Source of the DNA: G963556115 sp963666605
GTDB lineage: Bacteria; Planctomycetota; SZUA-567
Reading direction: 5' to 3'
Length of the DNA stretch: 64,000 nucleotides
NCBI GenBank assembly: GCA_965140405.1
Contig: OZ223208.1
Coordinates: forward strand, 1,488,001-1,552,000
In this document: positions 1 through 9,154 of the stretch, piece by piece
Layout: the number at the start of each line of letters is the position of its first letter
Position numbering within the stretch: position 1 is the stretch's first letter
Notes under the pieces: model-generated
The model's input: the letters and a program-made list of their open reading frames with translations, nothing else
Database searches by the model: none
Told to the model about the DNA's origin: nothing
Position numbers and translations under genes: made by a program

Positions 1-3000
1 GTATCATCATCATTTTCATCATAATCGATAGCTGACTTATACATGTAGATAGCTTGAGGCCATTGTGCTTCTTTGAGTAGAGAAGTCGCATTACCCAATA
101 TGGCAGCAAAGTTTGAACTAACTGCTCCTGCGCCAGTGGCATTGTCCTTTTCTGTAAGAGCAGTTTGAAGTCCTGCTCGTGCATCACCTTGGTCAGGTGT
201 ATTTGGTAAAGCAAGTGCTAGCCGGAAGGCTTGTTCTGCCATAGACCATTTTTGATTGGAGAGAAACTCCTCTGCAATGTTGATAAGTTCTACATACTCT
301 TTACCAAATCTTGATTCTGAAATATCATTAGTTGGTACTGCTTTTTCTTCTTCTAAATCGAAGTCTGTTAGTAATTCTTCATCTTCATTAATTATACTTT
401 TACTTGCTTCACTCTTGGTATCTTCTAGGGTATCTAGGATGTCTTCGAGATCTGTTTTTGGAGCAGAGTCTTCTTCTGGAGCAAAGTCTATGAGATCATC
501 ATCAATATTGCTTGGTGAGTTGTCAGTAAGCAAGTTGTCTGTGTTGTCTGTCGTGGATATTTGATTCTCTTCAACAATAGCTGATATTGTTTTTGATTTT
601 CTATCACTTTGAAGATCTTTAACATAAGAAATCTTTTCAATAATTTCTGGTGATTCTGTATGTCCGCTTATCATCGCGGCAATTTTGTACAAGCGTTCTG
701 CAGATTCATACTCACCAATTTCTGTGAGTTTTCTACCTATATCCGCAAACCCAGCATATTGTTTGTCAAGTTCTGCTTGGTCTATTACTGTAGGTAGGTA
801 ATTTGTTGGTAGTGGTAGAATTATTTTTGGTTTGCTGGCAAGATATACAGTATCCTTATTAGTATTGCCACCAAATTTGGCTGCATACTCTTTAGCTAGG
901 TCTCTATTTTTCTTAACACCTCGCCCTTTACGGTACATCTCTGCAACTTGACCCCATGCTATAGGAAGGGTGTTACTTTCTGCTGCGTCTATAAAATGTT
1001 TGAAAGCTTTTTCGTAATCGCGGTTTACACCATAGCCTTTATAATACGCCATACCAAGGTTGAATTCTGCTTCTGGTAAACCTTTTGCTGCTGCTTGCTC
1101 AAGATATGGGAAGCCAACTTCGTAATCTTTATCAACTCCGACACCTTGCATAAACATGTATCCTAGGTTATTTATAGATGATGGGTCGTCATACTCTTTA
1201 CCTTTTTCAAAGTATGCGCGAGCCTTACTGTTATCATATGAAAAATCTTCATTTTTAGATTTGTCATCTGTCTCTAGGTATATCCAGCCCATAGCACTAT
1301 TACTAAGGGCTTTGAGCGAATCATCTGAGGCATCTGCAGCAATAATACTGAAAGCATCAATTGTATTTGGGTAGTCTGAAGCTTTGAAGAATGCTATAGC
1401 TCTACCTAGTAATGCAGGTTCGTAGTTTGGATTGTTACGGAGTGCTTGGTCAAAGTTTCCTAAAGCCTTGCTTGGTTCTCCAGCTTCAAGGTATGCGCTA
1501 CCTCTAAGGATATAAGCATCAATTTGGTTTGGAGCTTCGACAATAGCTCTACCAAAGTCTCTAACTGCTCCTATAGCGTTCTTATTTATCAGATTCTCTT
1601 TACCTGCGTCAAGATACTCATTATATTTCTTGGCTCTTGTGCTAGTGCGGTTCAAAGTCTCAGCAAACATGATACCTTGCCTTGCTGCTTCACCATTATC
1701 AAATCCTGGGATTAGAAGAGCATCTCTAAATGCTTTCTCAGCATCGGTATAGTTCTCATTATTTATACTGTTTATTCCTTCAAGGAGTAGGGAGTCATAC
1801 TGTTCTCTATTTTGTTTGATGCGATTTTTCTCTATTGCTTGTTTACGCCCTATAGCGGCTTCATTGCTAGCTGAGTAGCCTTCTATTTCTAAAGCTTTAC
1901 TAAATTCTTCTTCTGCTTCCTTCCACATCTTTGCATTGAGATAGGTATTGCCGTTATTGATTAGTGTATCGTATTTAGCTTTAAGGTTATTTTTTTCTGC
2001 TTCAATACGCTTTTTCTCTTCGATAAGTTTGGTATTTAGGGCTTTTTGCTTGCCTTCTATTGCAGCTGCATCATCAGCAAAACCTGGAACATCTAGTGCC
2101 ATAGTATATGCTGAAGCGGCTTCATCCCAGCGTCCTTGGCTGAGAAGCTTCTTCGCTTCATTTATAGCTGCTGTATATTGGGCAAGTCTATTACGTTTTT
2201 CTTCTTCTATCCTTTGGCGTTCTTGCTCAAGCTTTTGAAGGGTGTTTTGCGCTATTTTACGCCCATCTAAAGCTGCATCATTATTCTCATATCCAGGTAT
2301 ACTCAGTGCCCAAGAGAAAGCAAGATCTGCATCTTCGTAATTGCCAATAGATAAGAGCTCTTCTCCTTCTGATAGAGCAGTGTCGAAGCGCTTTTTTCTA
2401 ATGTCGGCGATAATTTCATCTGCTCTAGGATCATCTGAGAAGTCAATAATATTCTTTGCTTGTAATACCTGTGCTTCTGATTCTTCGAGTTTATTTGCAG
2501 AAAGTAGCTCTCGGGCTTTTTTCAAAAACTCCTCATATGATACCTGAGCGCTTCTCTTAATCTTTGCTGCTTGCAATAAACCTGCTGATTCATCGGTATT
2601 TTTTAATTGGTCAGCTTTATTGTATTCAATGATTGCACGAGCATAATCTTTGTTTGACATCGCTTTGTTGCCCGAATTAATTGCAGTCGTATACTCTTCT
2701 TCAAGTAATCTTTGCCTCTCTTCTTCAAGTTTTTTGAGCTTTTCTGCATCTTCTTGGGCTTTAGCTGAGAGTTCTGCTTCGATATCTTTCTCTTCTTTTT
2801 TAATTTTTGCTTCAGTGACAGAGATATTCTTTGACGCTGTATCCTCGACGGCAAGAGATATTTCATCCTTAATATCGTCAGCTTTTGATACTGCTTGAGG
2901 GGTAGGATCGATGTTATCGGTAGAGTCTGGTTGAGTAAAGTAATAACCTATACCTCCAAAGACTATTAGAATACAAGCAGCAATAAATAACTTTGACCAG

Positions 3001-4298
3001 ATTTGTGAACCAGTCTTATTCATATCAGCAGAGATATCATTAATATCAGGGATCTCTGGCTCTAGAAGTGGTTGAGGCAGGTCTTGTTCTGTTAATACAC
3101 GATCTGACTTGAATCTTATAGGGTCTGGTGTAGGAGCCGCTGGTACTGGCTCTTCATCTACCATAATTGTGCTATCTTCAGTAGGAGTTGCTGCGTCATG
3201 GTCGGCATTAATATCTGTATTTTCCTCTGCCGGCGTTTCTATTTTTGTGCTGGTAGTTTCATTTTCAGCTTCCTTTGCCTTTAATAATGCTAGAGATCTT
3301 GGCTCATTACCATCACGGCATGCCTCAAGATCTGTGATAAATTGAGCGATATTTGAGTATCTGTCATCAGGATTTATACTTGTAGCTTGTAGTATAACAG
3401 ATTTTAGATTTTCTGGAATATTTGAGAGGTCTTCTTCACTAATAGCTTGTTCTTGTTCTTTACTGGCTTTGATAATATCAAATAAGGTGCGAGACTGTTG
3501 CCAAGGACGTTGACCTGATAGGTAGAAGTATAAGGCACCTCCTAGTGCGTATATATCTTCTTTCTCTGAGCTAGGAATAGTAGGGTCTTGTCCAAGAAGT
3601 TTCTCTGGTGAGGTGAATGCAAATAGTGGCTTGAACTCACTACCACCACCAGTGTCCAATGCATTGTTTATGCTTGGGATAATACCACTTGCGAGTAGTT
3701 TAATTTGGCATATACCACCTGCTTGTGGTAGTGCAAATATATTCTCTGGGCAGATATTTTGGTGGACAATTTTGTTACTATGAAGTGAGGCAACAGCCCG
3801 CGAAACCTGTATTAATAGATTGATCTTGCCCTCTTGTGTAAATGTTTCAAATAGTTTTTCTGTAGGCATCCGGTTTTCGAGAGATTCAGTAGCTACATAG
3901 GTACTTTTGCCATCAATCCCTGATGCGTATATTGTTATTAGATTTGGGTGTTGAGTATATAGGAATAAATTGTGCTTATTATTGAAAAATTTAGTATCAA
4001 GACAACTATTCGCCTCGATAAATGTTGCACTTTTAGGAGGTAGGGCAACATTCTGAGTCTCAAGAATAGTCCTAATAGTTTGGTTGTCTAGATTTTTTTC
4101 ACTCAGCTTTTGAGCAAATTTCTCTGCTTCAAATGCTCGTTTATTTAGAGTAATCCCATTTACCTGTGTATATGCGTAGAGCATATCATAGTCAAACTTA
4201 TCGAGATTGATCTCTGCTTTATATATAGTAAATAAAGCATTCTTAGTAATTACACCATCTTTGGTGTATACATTCTCAATGGGTTCTCTTGAAGCCAT
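1..4298 (-). CDS. Giant membrane-anchored protein-kinase-like receptor with TPR-type and Sel1 repeats (3' end outside window)
   Basis: My reading of the minus strand gives one open frame of more than 1430 residues from the ATG at 4298 (GGAGGTGA just upstream) to the window edge. Residues about 1-320 follow a Ser/Thr protein-kinase fold: the catalytic loop region is readable at 179-186 and an APE-like element (TSPEKLL) follows. The canonical HRD is HQN (179-181), the DFG region reads roughly LLASG, and I see no VAIK-type lysine, so it is probably a pseudokinase. A Glu/Thr/Pro-rich linker leads to one membrane helix (about 436-453). Behind it lie a charged coiled coil, several TPR-like repeats of about 70 residues with the theme W-x-EA-x(6)-AL-x-(I/V)-PG, ordinary TPRs, and Sel1-like repeats (about 1020-1135). 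Soluble kinase-like head plus membrane helix plus repeat tail suggests a scaffold or sensor; its partners are unknown. The antisense frames in this region are shadows. Confidence 0.85.
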   Translation of the reverse strand, partial: MASREPIENVYTKDGVITKNALFTIYKAEINLDKFDYDMLYAYTQVNGITLNKRAFEAEKFAQKLSEKNLDNQTIRTILETQNVALPPKSATFIEANSCLDTKFFNNKHNLFLYTQHPNLITIYASGIDGKSTYVATESLENRMPTEKLFETFTQEGKINLLIQVSRAVASLHSNKIVHQNICPENIFALPQAGGICQIKLLASGIIPSINNALDTGGGSEFKPLFAFTSPEKLLGQDPTIPSSEKEDIYALGGALYFYLSGQRPWQQSRTLFDIIKASKEQEQAISEEDLSNIPENLKSVILQATSINPDDRYSNIAQFITDLEACRDGNEPRSLALLKAKEAENETTSTKIETPAEENTDINADHDAATPTEDSTIMVDEEPVPAAPTPDPIRFKSDRVLTEQDLPQPLLEPEIPDINDISADMNKTGSQIWSKLFIAACILIVFGGIGYYFTQPDSTDNIDPTPQAVSKADDIKDEISLAVEDTASKNISVTEAKIKKEEKDIEAELSAKAQEDAEKLKKLEEERQRLLEEEYTTAINSGNKAMSNKDYARAIIEYNKADQLKNTDESAGLLQAAKIKRSAQVSYEEFLKKARELLSANKLEESEAQVLQAKNIIDFSDDPRADEIIADIRKKRFDTALSEGEELLSIGNYEDADLAFSWALSIPGYENNDAALDGRKIAQNTLQKLEQERQRIEEEKRNRLAQYTAAINEAKKLLSQGRWDEAASAYTMALDVPGFADDAAAIEGKQKALNTKLIEEKKRIEAEKNNLKAKYDTLINNGNTYLNAKMWKEAEEEFSKALEIEGYSASNEAAIGRKQAIEKNRIKQNREQYDSLLLEGINSINNENYTDAEKAFRDALLIPGFDNGEAARQGIMFAETLNRTSTRAKKYNEYLDAGKENLINKNAIGAVRDFGRAIVEAPNQIDAYILRGSAYLEAGEPSKALGNFDQALRNNPNYEPALLGRAIAFFKASDYPNTIDAFSIIAADASDDSLKALSNSAMGWIYLETDDKSKNEDFSYDNSKARAYFEKGKEYDDPSSINNLGYMFMQGVGVDKDYEVGFPYLEQAAAKGLPEAEFNLGMAYYKGYGVNRDYEKAFKHFIDAAESNTLPIAWGQVAEMYRKGRGVKKNRDLAKEYAAKFGGNTNKDTVYLASKPKIILPLPTNYLPTVIDQAELDKQYAGFADIGRKLTEIGEYESAERLYKIAAMISGHTESPEIIEKISYVKDLQSDRKSKTISAIVEENQISTTDNTDNLLTDNSPSNIDDDLIDFAPEEDSAPKTDLEDILDTLEDTKSEASKSIINEDEELLTDFDLEEEKAVPTNDISESRFGKEYVELINIAEEFLSNQKWSMAEQAFRLALALPNTPDQGDARAGLQTALTEKDNATGAGAVSSNFAAILGNATSLLKEAQWPQAIYMYKSAIDYDENDDD

Positions 4299-4625
4299 TG
4301 TCACCTCCTATATATAATAAATACACTTTCAATTGAAAAATTCGTAATATGGTATCTATAAGACATTTGCAATATAATCAATTCACCATAATCAGAATTA
4401 TTGCGATGATCACATATCTCAAGATCTTTCATATATATTATGTAATTATCATTATTTACAAAGTATTTTCCATATTATTATCAACTTTGCTTGAAAATAT
4501 TTTATAAGCTTCAACTATATAATCAATTAATACCGTAATTATGGTTGAATAGTTAAGAATTTTAGCTGTATTTGTCGATAGGTTTAATCAAGAGCTATGC
4601 ACTAATACTATACGGAGAATCTGAT
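4299..4625. other. Divergent intergenic region, no gene seen
   Basis: This AT-rich spacer separates the minus-strand kinase-like gene from the plus-strand lipoprotein gene. It should hold both promoters, but I could not pick a convincing -35/-10 pair. A ribosome binding site (GGAGAA) at 4615-4620 sets the start at 4626 for the plus-strand gene. Confidence 0.5.
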
Positions 4626-5183
4626 ATGAAAAAAGTATTACTGATTGTATGTGTCTGGGTTGCTACTATTTTGGTAGGTTGTCAAGCTCAGACGATAACT
4701 ACAGAAACTAAAGAGCAAAATGTACAACCATTTGATGAAGAAGTATTTAGTATTGTTGAAGGACCATATAAACAGGATGTAGCAAGGTCATTTGCTCCAG
4801 GAGCCAAGCAGATAGTATTAGATCGTGATCTACATGTATATAGATATTGGGGCGGGGGAAGCGGTGAGTCTGGGTTCTACTACTCAAAGAAGATGTATAC
4901 TGATCGTGATGAAGCTATTAGAGATCTAGCACTTCCAGAGCGAAATACAGCATCCAATGTCACTCAATACAAGATTCCTCAAGGAACTACTGTGATATAC
5001 GGAAATGCTGCTAATATGGTAGGGGTAGAGGGTTATGGTATGTATGCTACTGGAGGGGCAGAGCAGTACTTTATGCCTAATCCTTCACTTGCTGAGAAAG
5101 AGTTAGAAGGTAAGCTTGAATATACAAAGGTAATTAAAACAGTTGATGAATTGGAAGAGGTAGAGAGTGTGATTGCTAATTAG
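4626..5183 (+). CDS. Lipoprotein with a TNT/NAD-glycohydrolase-toxin-like domain
   Basis: A 185-residue protein. The start at 4626 is preferred over an earlier in-frame ATG because GGAGAA lies 5 nt upstream and the product then begins with a lipoprotein signal (lipobox LVGC, Cys19). The mature part carries the motif order seen in TNT-like (DUF4237) domains at the C-termini of many polymorphic and Rhs toxins: VYRYWGG (71-77), then an SKKMY segment, ALPERN, an IPQGT strand, and a Gly-Gly-x-x-Gln (GGAEQ) motif near residue 140. In that family the conserved Arg and Gln lie in the NAD-cleaving site. Here the domain is tethered as a lipoprotein, not attached to a toxin scaffold, and no obvious immunity gene is adjacent. 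It could instead be a non-toxic envelope protein that uses the fold. The domain call is by eye; NADase activity is inference. Confidence 0.6.
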   Translation: MKKVLLIVCVWVATILVGCQAQTITTETKEQNVQPFDEEVFSIVEGPYKQDVARSFAPGAKQIVLDRDLHVYRYWGGGSGESGFYYSKKMYTDRDEAIRDLALPERNTASNVTQYKIPQGTTVIYGNAANMVGVEGYGMYATGGAEQYFMPNPSLAEKELEGKLEYTKVIKTVDELEEVESVIAN

Positions 5184-5365
5184 TCAAATACTCTTTATGT
5201 TCAGATTTACTAATAGAAATAGGTTATTTTATATTCTTTGTCCGATAATGACTCGAAATAATTAAAATTATTGAAAGTAATAGGTAAGTATTGGTAATTT
5301 GATAATAAGAAATGTCCGATAATAGTATCTTGTTATTGTTAATTATCAATGTAAAGGTTATGAGT

Positions 5366-5578
5366 ATGTTTGAAACTAAAAATAAGTATTCGGCTTCTAT
5401 AGCAAAGTGTAGTGGCGGATGTCCAGGAAGAATTAGTCCATGGAGAGCAGCGCTGGGTGAGAAATATGCCTGTCCAATGGGTGTCGCATTCTGTGGTACT
5501 TGGGATGCTGATAATATAATTGTCAAGTCGGCTAAAGTCGCTATACCTGCTACAGATAGACATGAAGATGCAGCGTAA
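5366..5578 (+). CDS. Small cysteine-containing protein of unknown function
   Basis: A 70-residue ORF. AAAGG at 5353-5357 sits 8 nt before the ATG at 5366; two earlier in-frame ATGs have poorer spacing. It has four cysteines (15, 19, 36, 43) arranged as CxxxC, 16 residues, then CPMGVAFC, with Gly, Pro and Trp around them, and a charged tail. No signal peptide or membrane helix is visible. The CxxxC/Cx6C arrangement could bind a metal or form disulfides; I do not recognise a family. Codon use resembles that of neighbouring genes, so I think it is real. Confidence 0.55.
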   Translation: MFETKNKYSASIAKCSGGCPGRISPWRAALGEKYACPMGVAFCGTWDADNIIVKSAKVAIPATDRHEDAA

Positions 5579-5670
5579 TACTGGGCTAAATGGCAAGTTT
5601 ATGTGTACTCGATAGTTTTGAATATATCATTAGATAAGTATATAACAATATATGATTTGGAGAGATTAAT

Positions 5671-6990
5671 ATGAATAGAATTATGGCTACATTATTTGTA
5701 CTGGTATGTACAACGGTGAGCGCATATGCTGGTGTCGTTGTTGAAGGTGGGGCAATAGGGATAGAGCCTATTAAGACAATAAAGTATGTTCCTAATGAGA
5801 ATGTATTTGTTTTAAATGATAGTGCAACTCTGGAAAACCCTGTAAGTTCAGATGAATTAGTAGAGATTATCGATGCTATAAATTTTGACGAAAGAATAGG
5901 TGTATCTGTTACCCTCAACGATGAGTTGATTGTATATGGAAAACTTCATAAGCGTTCAAAAACAGCGGGAAAACTAGAAGATGCCGATAATTTTATCCGT
6001 TCAGTAGTCTTTGCTGAGTATTCAAGGTTGAGAAAGTTTCCTCTACCACAAAATTATAAACCAGTCCAAGTGGTATCAAGAGAAAGATCTAGCGTCATCT
6101 ATCTACAGCTTTCTGAATTTGAATTCTCTAAAAGTAGCACAAGATATATTCCTAGTAATGTAAGAGCCGAGGTAATGCTCATACCTATGGCAACATACAC
6201 TGCTCCTGATGGTGGCTATCTTCCAGATTATGATGCACTGGAAAAAGGTGTATTTCAGAAGGAAGATAAAGCGAATGCCGATCATATTAGTATGCATAAG
6301 CAAGAGTACCTACAACTTCCACCGCTTCGTCAAGCGATCAAGGTCGGTCAGGCGAGTGCAATTGTAAGATTACTACGTGATAGTGGTATCAATATGAGTG
6401 AATTAAGCAGGTCGCTTATCGAAGGCAAAGAGATTACCTTGGTAGGAAAAGATAATATTGATAAGGTTGAGACAATAGAATTTTCAAAGCCTAAAGAAGA
6501 GTCCGCTAGTATTGTCGCGGAAGCAGAGTCTGAATTTATTACAGAAGAAGCTGTTAAGGAAGAGATTATCCAGGAGCAAAGACAAGAAGTCATAGCAAAA
6601 GTTGAGCCTGCAAGTGGTTCAGATTATTCTGAGAGCATCAGGCAGATCTTTCTGATTGATAAGATAATTGGTAATACTGGTAAGGTTAAACTAAGTCGTA
6701 AGAGTGTGAATGACGGTAGTTATATTGCTTATAGAAGGAATTATCTAAAAGGAATCACTGATCCAGAGAATATTGATCTATCTAAGACGCCAGAGGAGTT
6801 CCAAGTGGCTTTTAACAAACACATCGATGCTTGGGAGCATGTTCTGTCTTGGCTTGAAGGAAAGCATATAGAAGATGGCAAGGATGAATTTGCTAGTTTT
6901 TATAAGGAGCATGGACAGTTTAGAACAGAGTTAAAAGAGACATACAACGCTTGCAAAGAAATTGCAGCTGAATACCAAGTGGAAAATTAG
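5671..6990 (+). CDS. Secreted protein of unknown function
   Basis: A 439-residue protein with a clear Sec signal peptide (residues 1-20, ending ...VSAYA), preceded by GGAGA 8 nt upstream of the ATG. The N-terminal half (about 25-220) is a mixed alpha/beta region of unknown family. It is followed by an acidic, Glu/Val-rich linker (about 275-310) and a helical C-terminal domain (about 315-439) rich in charged residues and Trp. The neighbours (TNT-like lipoprotein, small Cys protein) are also unassigned, so context gives no clear role; a periplasmic or surface location is inferred from the signal peptide alone. Confidence 0.75.
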   Translation: MNRIMATLFVLVCTTVSAYAGVVVEGGAIGIEPIKTIKYVPNENVFVLNDSATLENPVSSDELVEIIDAINFDERIGVSVTLNDELIVYGKLHKRSKTAGKLEDADNFIRSVVFAEYSRLRKFPLPQNYKPVQVVSRERSSVIYLQLSEFEFSKSSTRYIPSNVRAEVMLIPMATYTAPDGGYLPDYDALEKGVFQKEDKANADHISMHKQEYLQLPPLRQAIKVGQASAIVRLLRDSGINMSELSRSLIEGKEITLVGKDNIDKVETIEFSKPKEESASIVAEAESEFITEEAVKEEIIQEQRQEVIAKVEPASGSDYSESIRQIFLIDKIIGNTGKVKLSRKSVNDGSYIAYRRNYLKGITDPENIDLSKTPEEFQVAFNKHIDAWEHVLSWLEGKHIEDGKDEFASFYKEHGQFRTELKETYNACKEIAAEYQVEN

Positions 6991-7022
6991 CGATTAATTG
7001 TAATTATATATTAATAAAGCTA

Positions 7023-7050
7023 TTGCAACAGAGGCTAAATTTACTATACT
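7023..7050 (+). promoter_or_regulatory. Promoter of tRNA-His
   Basis: TTGCAA at 7023-7028 and TATACT at 7045-7050 with a 16-nt spacer, about 19 nt before the tRNA. The TATACT box matches the -10 boxes of both rRNA promoters in this window. Confidence 0.65.
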
Positions 7051-7068
7051 AATTAGACTTAAATACAT

Positions 7069-7146
7069 GGCGGGAGTAGCTCAGTTGGTTAGAGCGTCAG
7101 ATTGTGGCTCTGAAGGTCGCCGATTCAAATTCGGTTTCTCGCCCCA
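7069..7146 (+). tRNA. tRNA-His(GTG)
   Basis: A full cloverleaf can be drawn. The acceptor stem GCGGGAG pairs with TTCTCGC, and an extra 5' G(-1) at 7069 faces the discriminator C73, the identity hallmark of tRNA-His. The anticodon loop TTGTGGC gives anticodon GTG, the T-loop is TTCAAAT, and the CCA end is encoded (7144-7146). Confidence 0.95.
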
Positions 7147-7152
7147 TCAAAC

Positions 7153-7185
7153 AAGCTTCGTTTACTTCGGTAAATGAAGCTTTTT
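7153..7185 (+). terminator. Rho-independent terminator after tRNA-His
   Basis: A 13-bp stem (7153-7165 with 7170-7182) closed by a TTCG tetraloop, with a T-run at 7181-7185. It directly follows the tRNA. Confidence 0.85.
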
Positions 7186-7199
7186 CATTGCTATTAGTT

Positions 7200-8426
7200 A
7201 GGACTTTATCTGACATTTGTCGATAGAATTAGAATATTAAGTTTGTTGTTTGTGGAGTGAAGACAGAGTCCGAACGGAACGAATAACAAGCTTGAAAATC
7301 GAAAGGAATGCCATATGAATATGGAACAGAAAGTGATCAAAAACAAATTAGGTGTATTGGAACTTGCAAGACAACATGGAAATATATCTCAAGCCTGCAA
7401 TGTCATGGGTTTCTCACGTGACAGTTTTTACAGATTTAAGTAGCTCTATGATTAGGGTGGTGAACTTGCCCTCGCTGATATAAAGCGTAAAGGCAAACCT
7501 CAGCCAAAGAACAGAATTGATCTTGATATTGAAAAGAAAATTTGGAGATTGCGCTGGACAATTCGGCTCTCGGACAGCAGAGAGTATCCAACGAACTTAG
7601 AAAAAAAGGTATGTTTGTTTCTCCCTGAGGTGTAAGATCTGTATAGCTCAGACATGATCTGGAGACCTTCAAAAAGCGTCTTACTGCTCTGGAAGCCAAA
7701 GTTGCGCAAGAAGGATTAATCCTGACTGAATCGCAGCTTGCAATAATTGAGAAGAAGAAGGAAGAAGATAAAGCTAGAGGTCTGATTGAGACTGAGCATC
7801 CGGGCTATCTTGGAGCTAAAGACACTTATTATCTGGGAATAATAAAAGGTCTAGGGCGAATCTATCAGCAGACATTTATTGATACCTATTCCAGAGTTGC
7901 TTATGCTAAACTGTATGACAGAAAGAATGCTTTAGTTGCAGCTGATATACTTAATGATAGAGTTATACCATTCTTTGAAAAAGAAGAAGTGCCACTGCTG
8001 CGAATTCTTACTGACAGAGGAACAGAATAATGTGGCAAGCGTGAGCATCATGAATATCAGCTATATTTGACCATTTAAGATATTGATCACACCAAAACCA
8101 AAGTAAGAAGTCCACAGACTAATGGTATCTGTGAACGCTTACACAAAACTATGAAAGATGAATTTTATAATGTTGCTTTTCGTAAAAAAGTATATAATAC
8201 TCTAGAAGGGTTTCAGAAAGATCTGGATGTTTGGCTAAATTATTATAATGAGGAGCGTCCACATAGTGGAGCAAGGTGTTATAGCAAAACTCCAGCATAG
8301 ACTTTTGCAGAATCAAAAGCCTTAGCCAAGGATAAGCAACTGGACATCATCGGACGGACAGCCCAAGTCGAAGAAGTCACTGCTGAAGTCGTAGGGTAAT
8401 TATTATGTGTCTTCAGATAAAGTAGT
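7200..8426 (+). mobile_element. Degenerate IS481-type insertion sequence
   Basis: A dead transposase frame is flanked by imperfect terminal inverted repeats: ACTTTATCTGA at 7203-7213 and its reverse complement at 8413-8423. The element lies just behind the tRNA-His terminator and marks the left edge of the glycan island. I could not identify a target-site duplication with confidence. Confidence 0.7.
7315..8399 (+). pseudogene. Broken IS481-type transposase
   Basis: The ATG at 7315 (GAAAGGAA upstream) begins an HTH region that reads like the IS481 N-terminus (helices around QHGNISQACNVMGFSRD), but the frame hits TAG after 41 codons. Later segments in shifted frames keep the rve integrase core: an ETEHPGYLGAKDTY-type strand, FIDTYSRVAYAKLY, LTDRGTE and the late ERPHSG motif. 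There are stops after the first helix-turn-helix, in the middle and near the end, plus at least one frameshift. It is not expected to make an active enzyme. Confidence 0.8.
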
Positions 8427-8439
8427 GGCTAGTACACAG

Positions 8440-9060
8440 GAATTTTTCAGAACTCAGTCTCTGGTGTTGGTATTAAGGAGTTTTAGCGTTTAGATGGACT
8501 TGATGCCGTTATTTTTGCAGGGTTGCAATCTCCTGAGGAATTTACAGAGCATTTTCTCAGCGTTGGTATGGATCGTGATTGTATTATTAACGCAACTTTA
8601 GTTGATTTAAAATTGTATCATAAGAATAATCTTTCACAGGGTTATACATTTTTTGAAGAAACTTTTGATCAGGATCTTATCTGGTTTGGTGAACGTATAG
8701 GTGACTTTTGAGTGAGAAATATTCTTTTGGCGTTCCCTGGTTGCTCAGAGGAGATTGTAATTACTCGAAGATGGTTCAGAAGGTGTGCGGCGTTGTGGTC
8801 TTAATATTGCTGCAAGTATGGAGGAGATAGAAAAAGCGGAAGATTTTAATGTTCTTGTTACTTTACCAAGAGTGCGGGTTACTTGACAGATTATTAAGGA
8901 TATAATAGAGAATACCGGGTGTAAACGCGAGAATGTGTTAGTGTTATTGAAGATATATATTCGATGTTGTGGAATTTGATTTTTATTAGTGAGTGAATGT
9001 ATTGTCTTTAAAAAGGAGTACATGGCTGACAAACTTTAGGATGAATTAAAATGAAAGATT
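8440..9060 (+). pseudogene. Gene debris of unknown origin
   Basis: One open stretch (about 8493-8711, from after a stop to a TGA) encodes roughly 70 residues with ordinary codon use, including the segment QSPEEFTEHFLSVGMDRD. Neither its start nor its downstream continuation is intact; further short coding-like pieces follow in other frames up to about 9050. It looks like one or two genes decayed after IS insertion at the edge of the glycan island. I do not recognise the parent family. Confidence 0.45.
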
Positions 9061-9154
9061 TTATTATACAGGATTTTCCTTCAAGGGTATAATTTGAATT
9101 CAAGCTATGTACGATAAAGAATGTATTGTTTTATAAATTTTAGTGAGGTTGAAG

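Noticed and set aside
4626..5578. Toxin-immunity pair made of the TNT-like lipoprotein and the small Cys protein
   Set aside because: No known immunity fold is recognisable and there is no toxin scaffold; the adjacency alone is not evidence.
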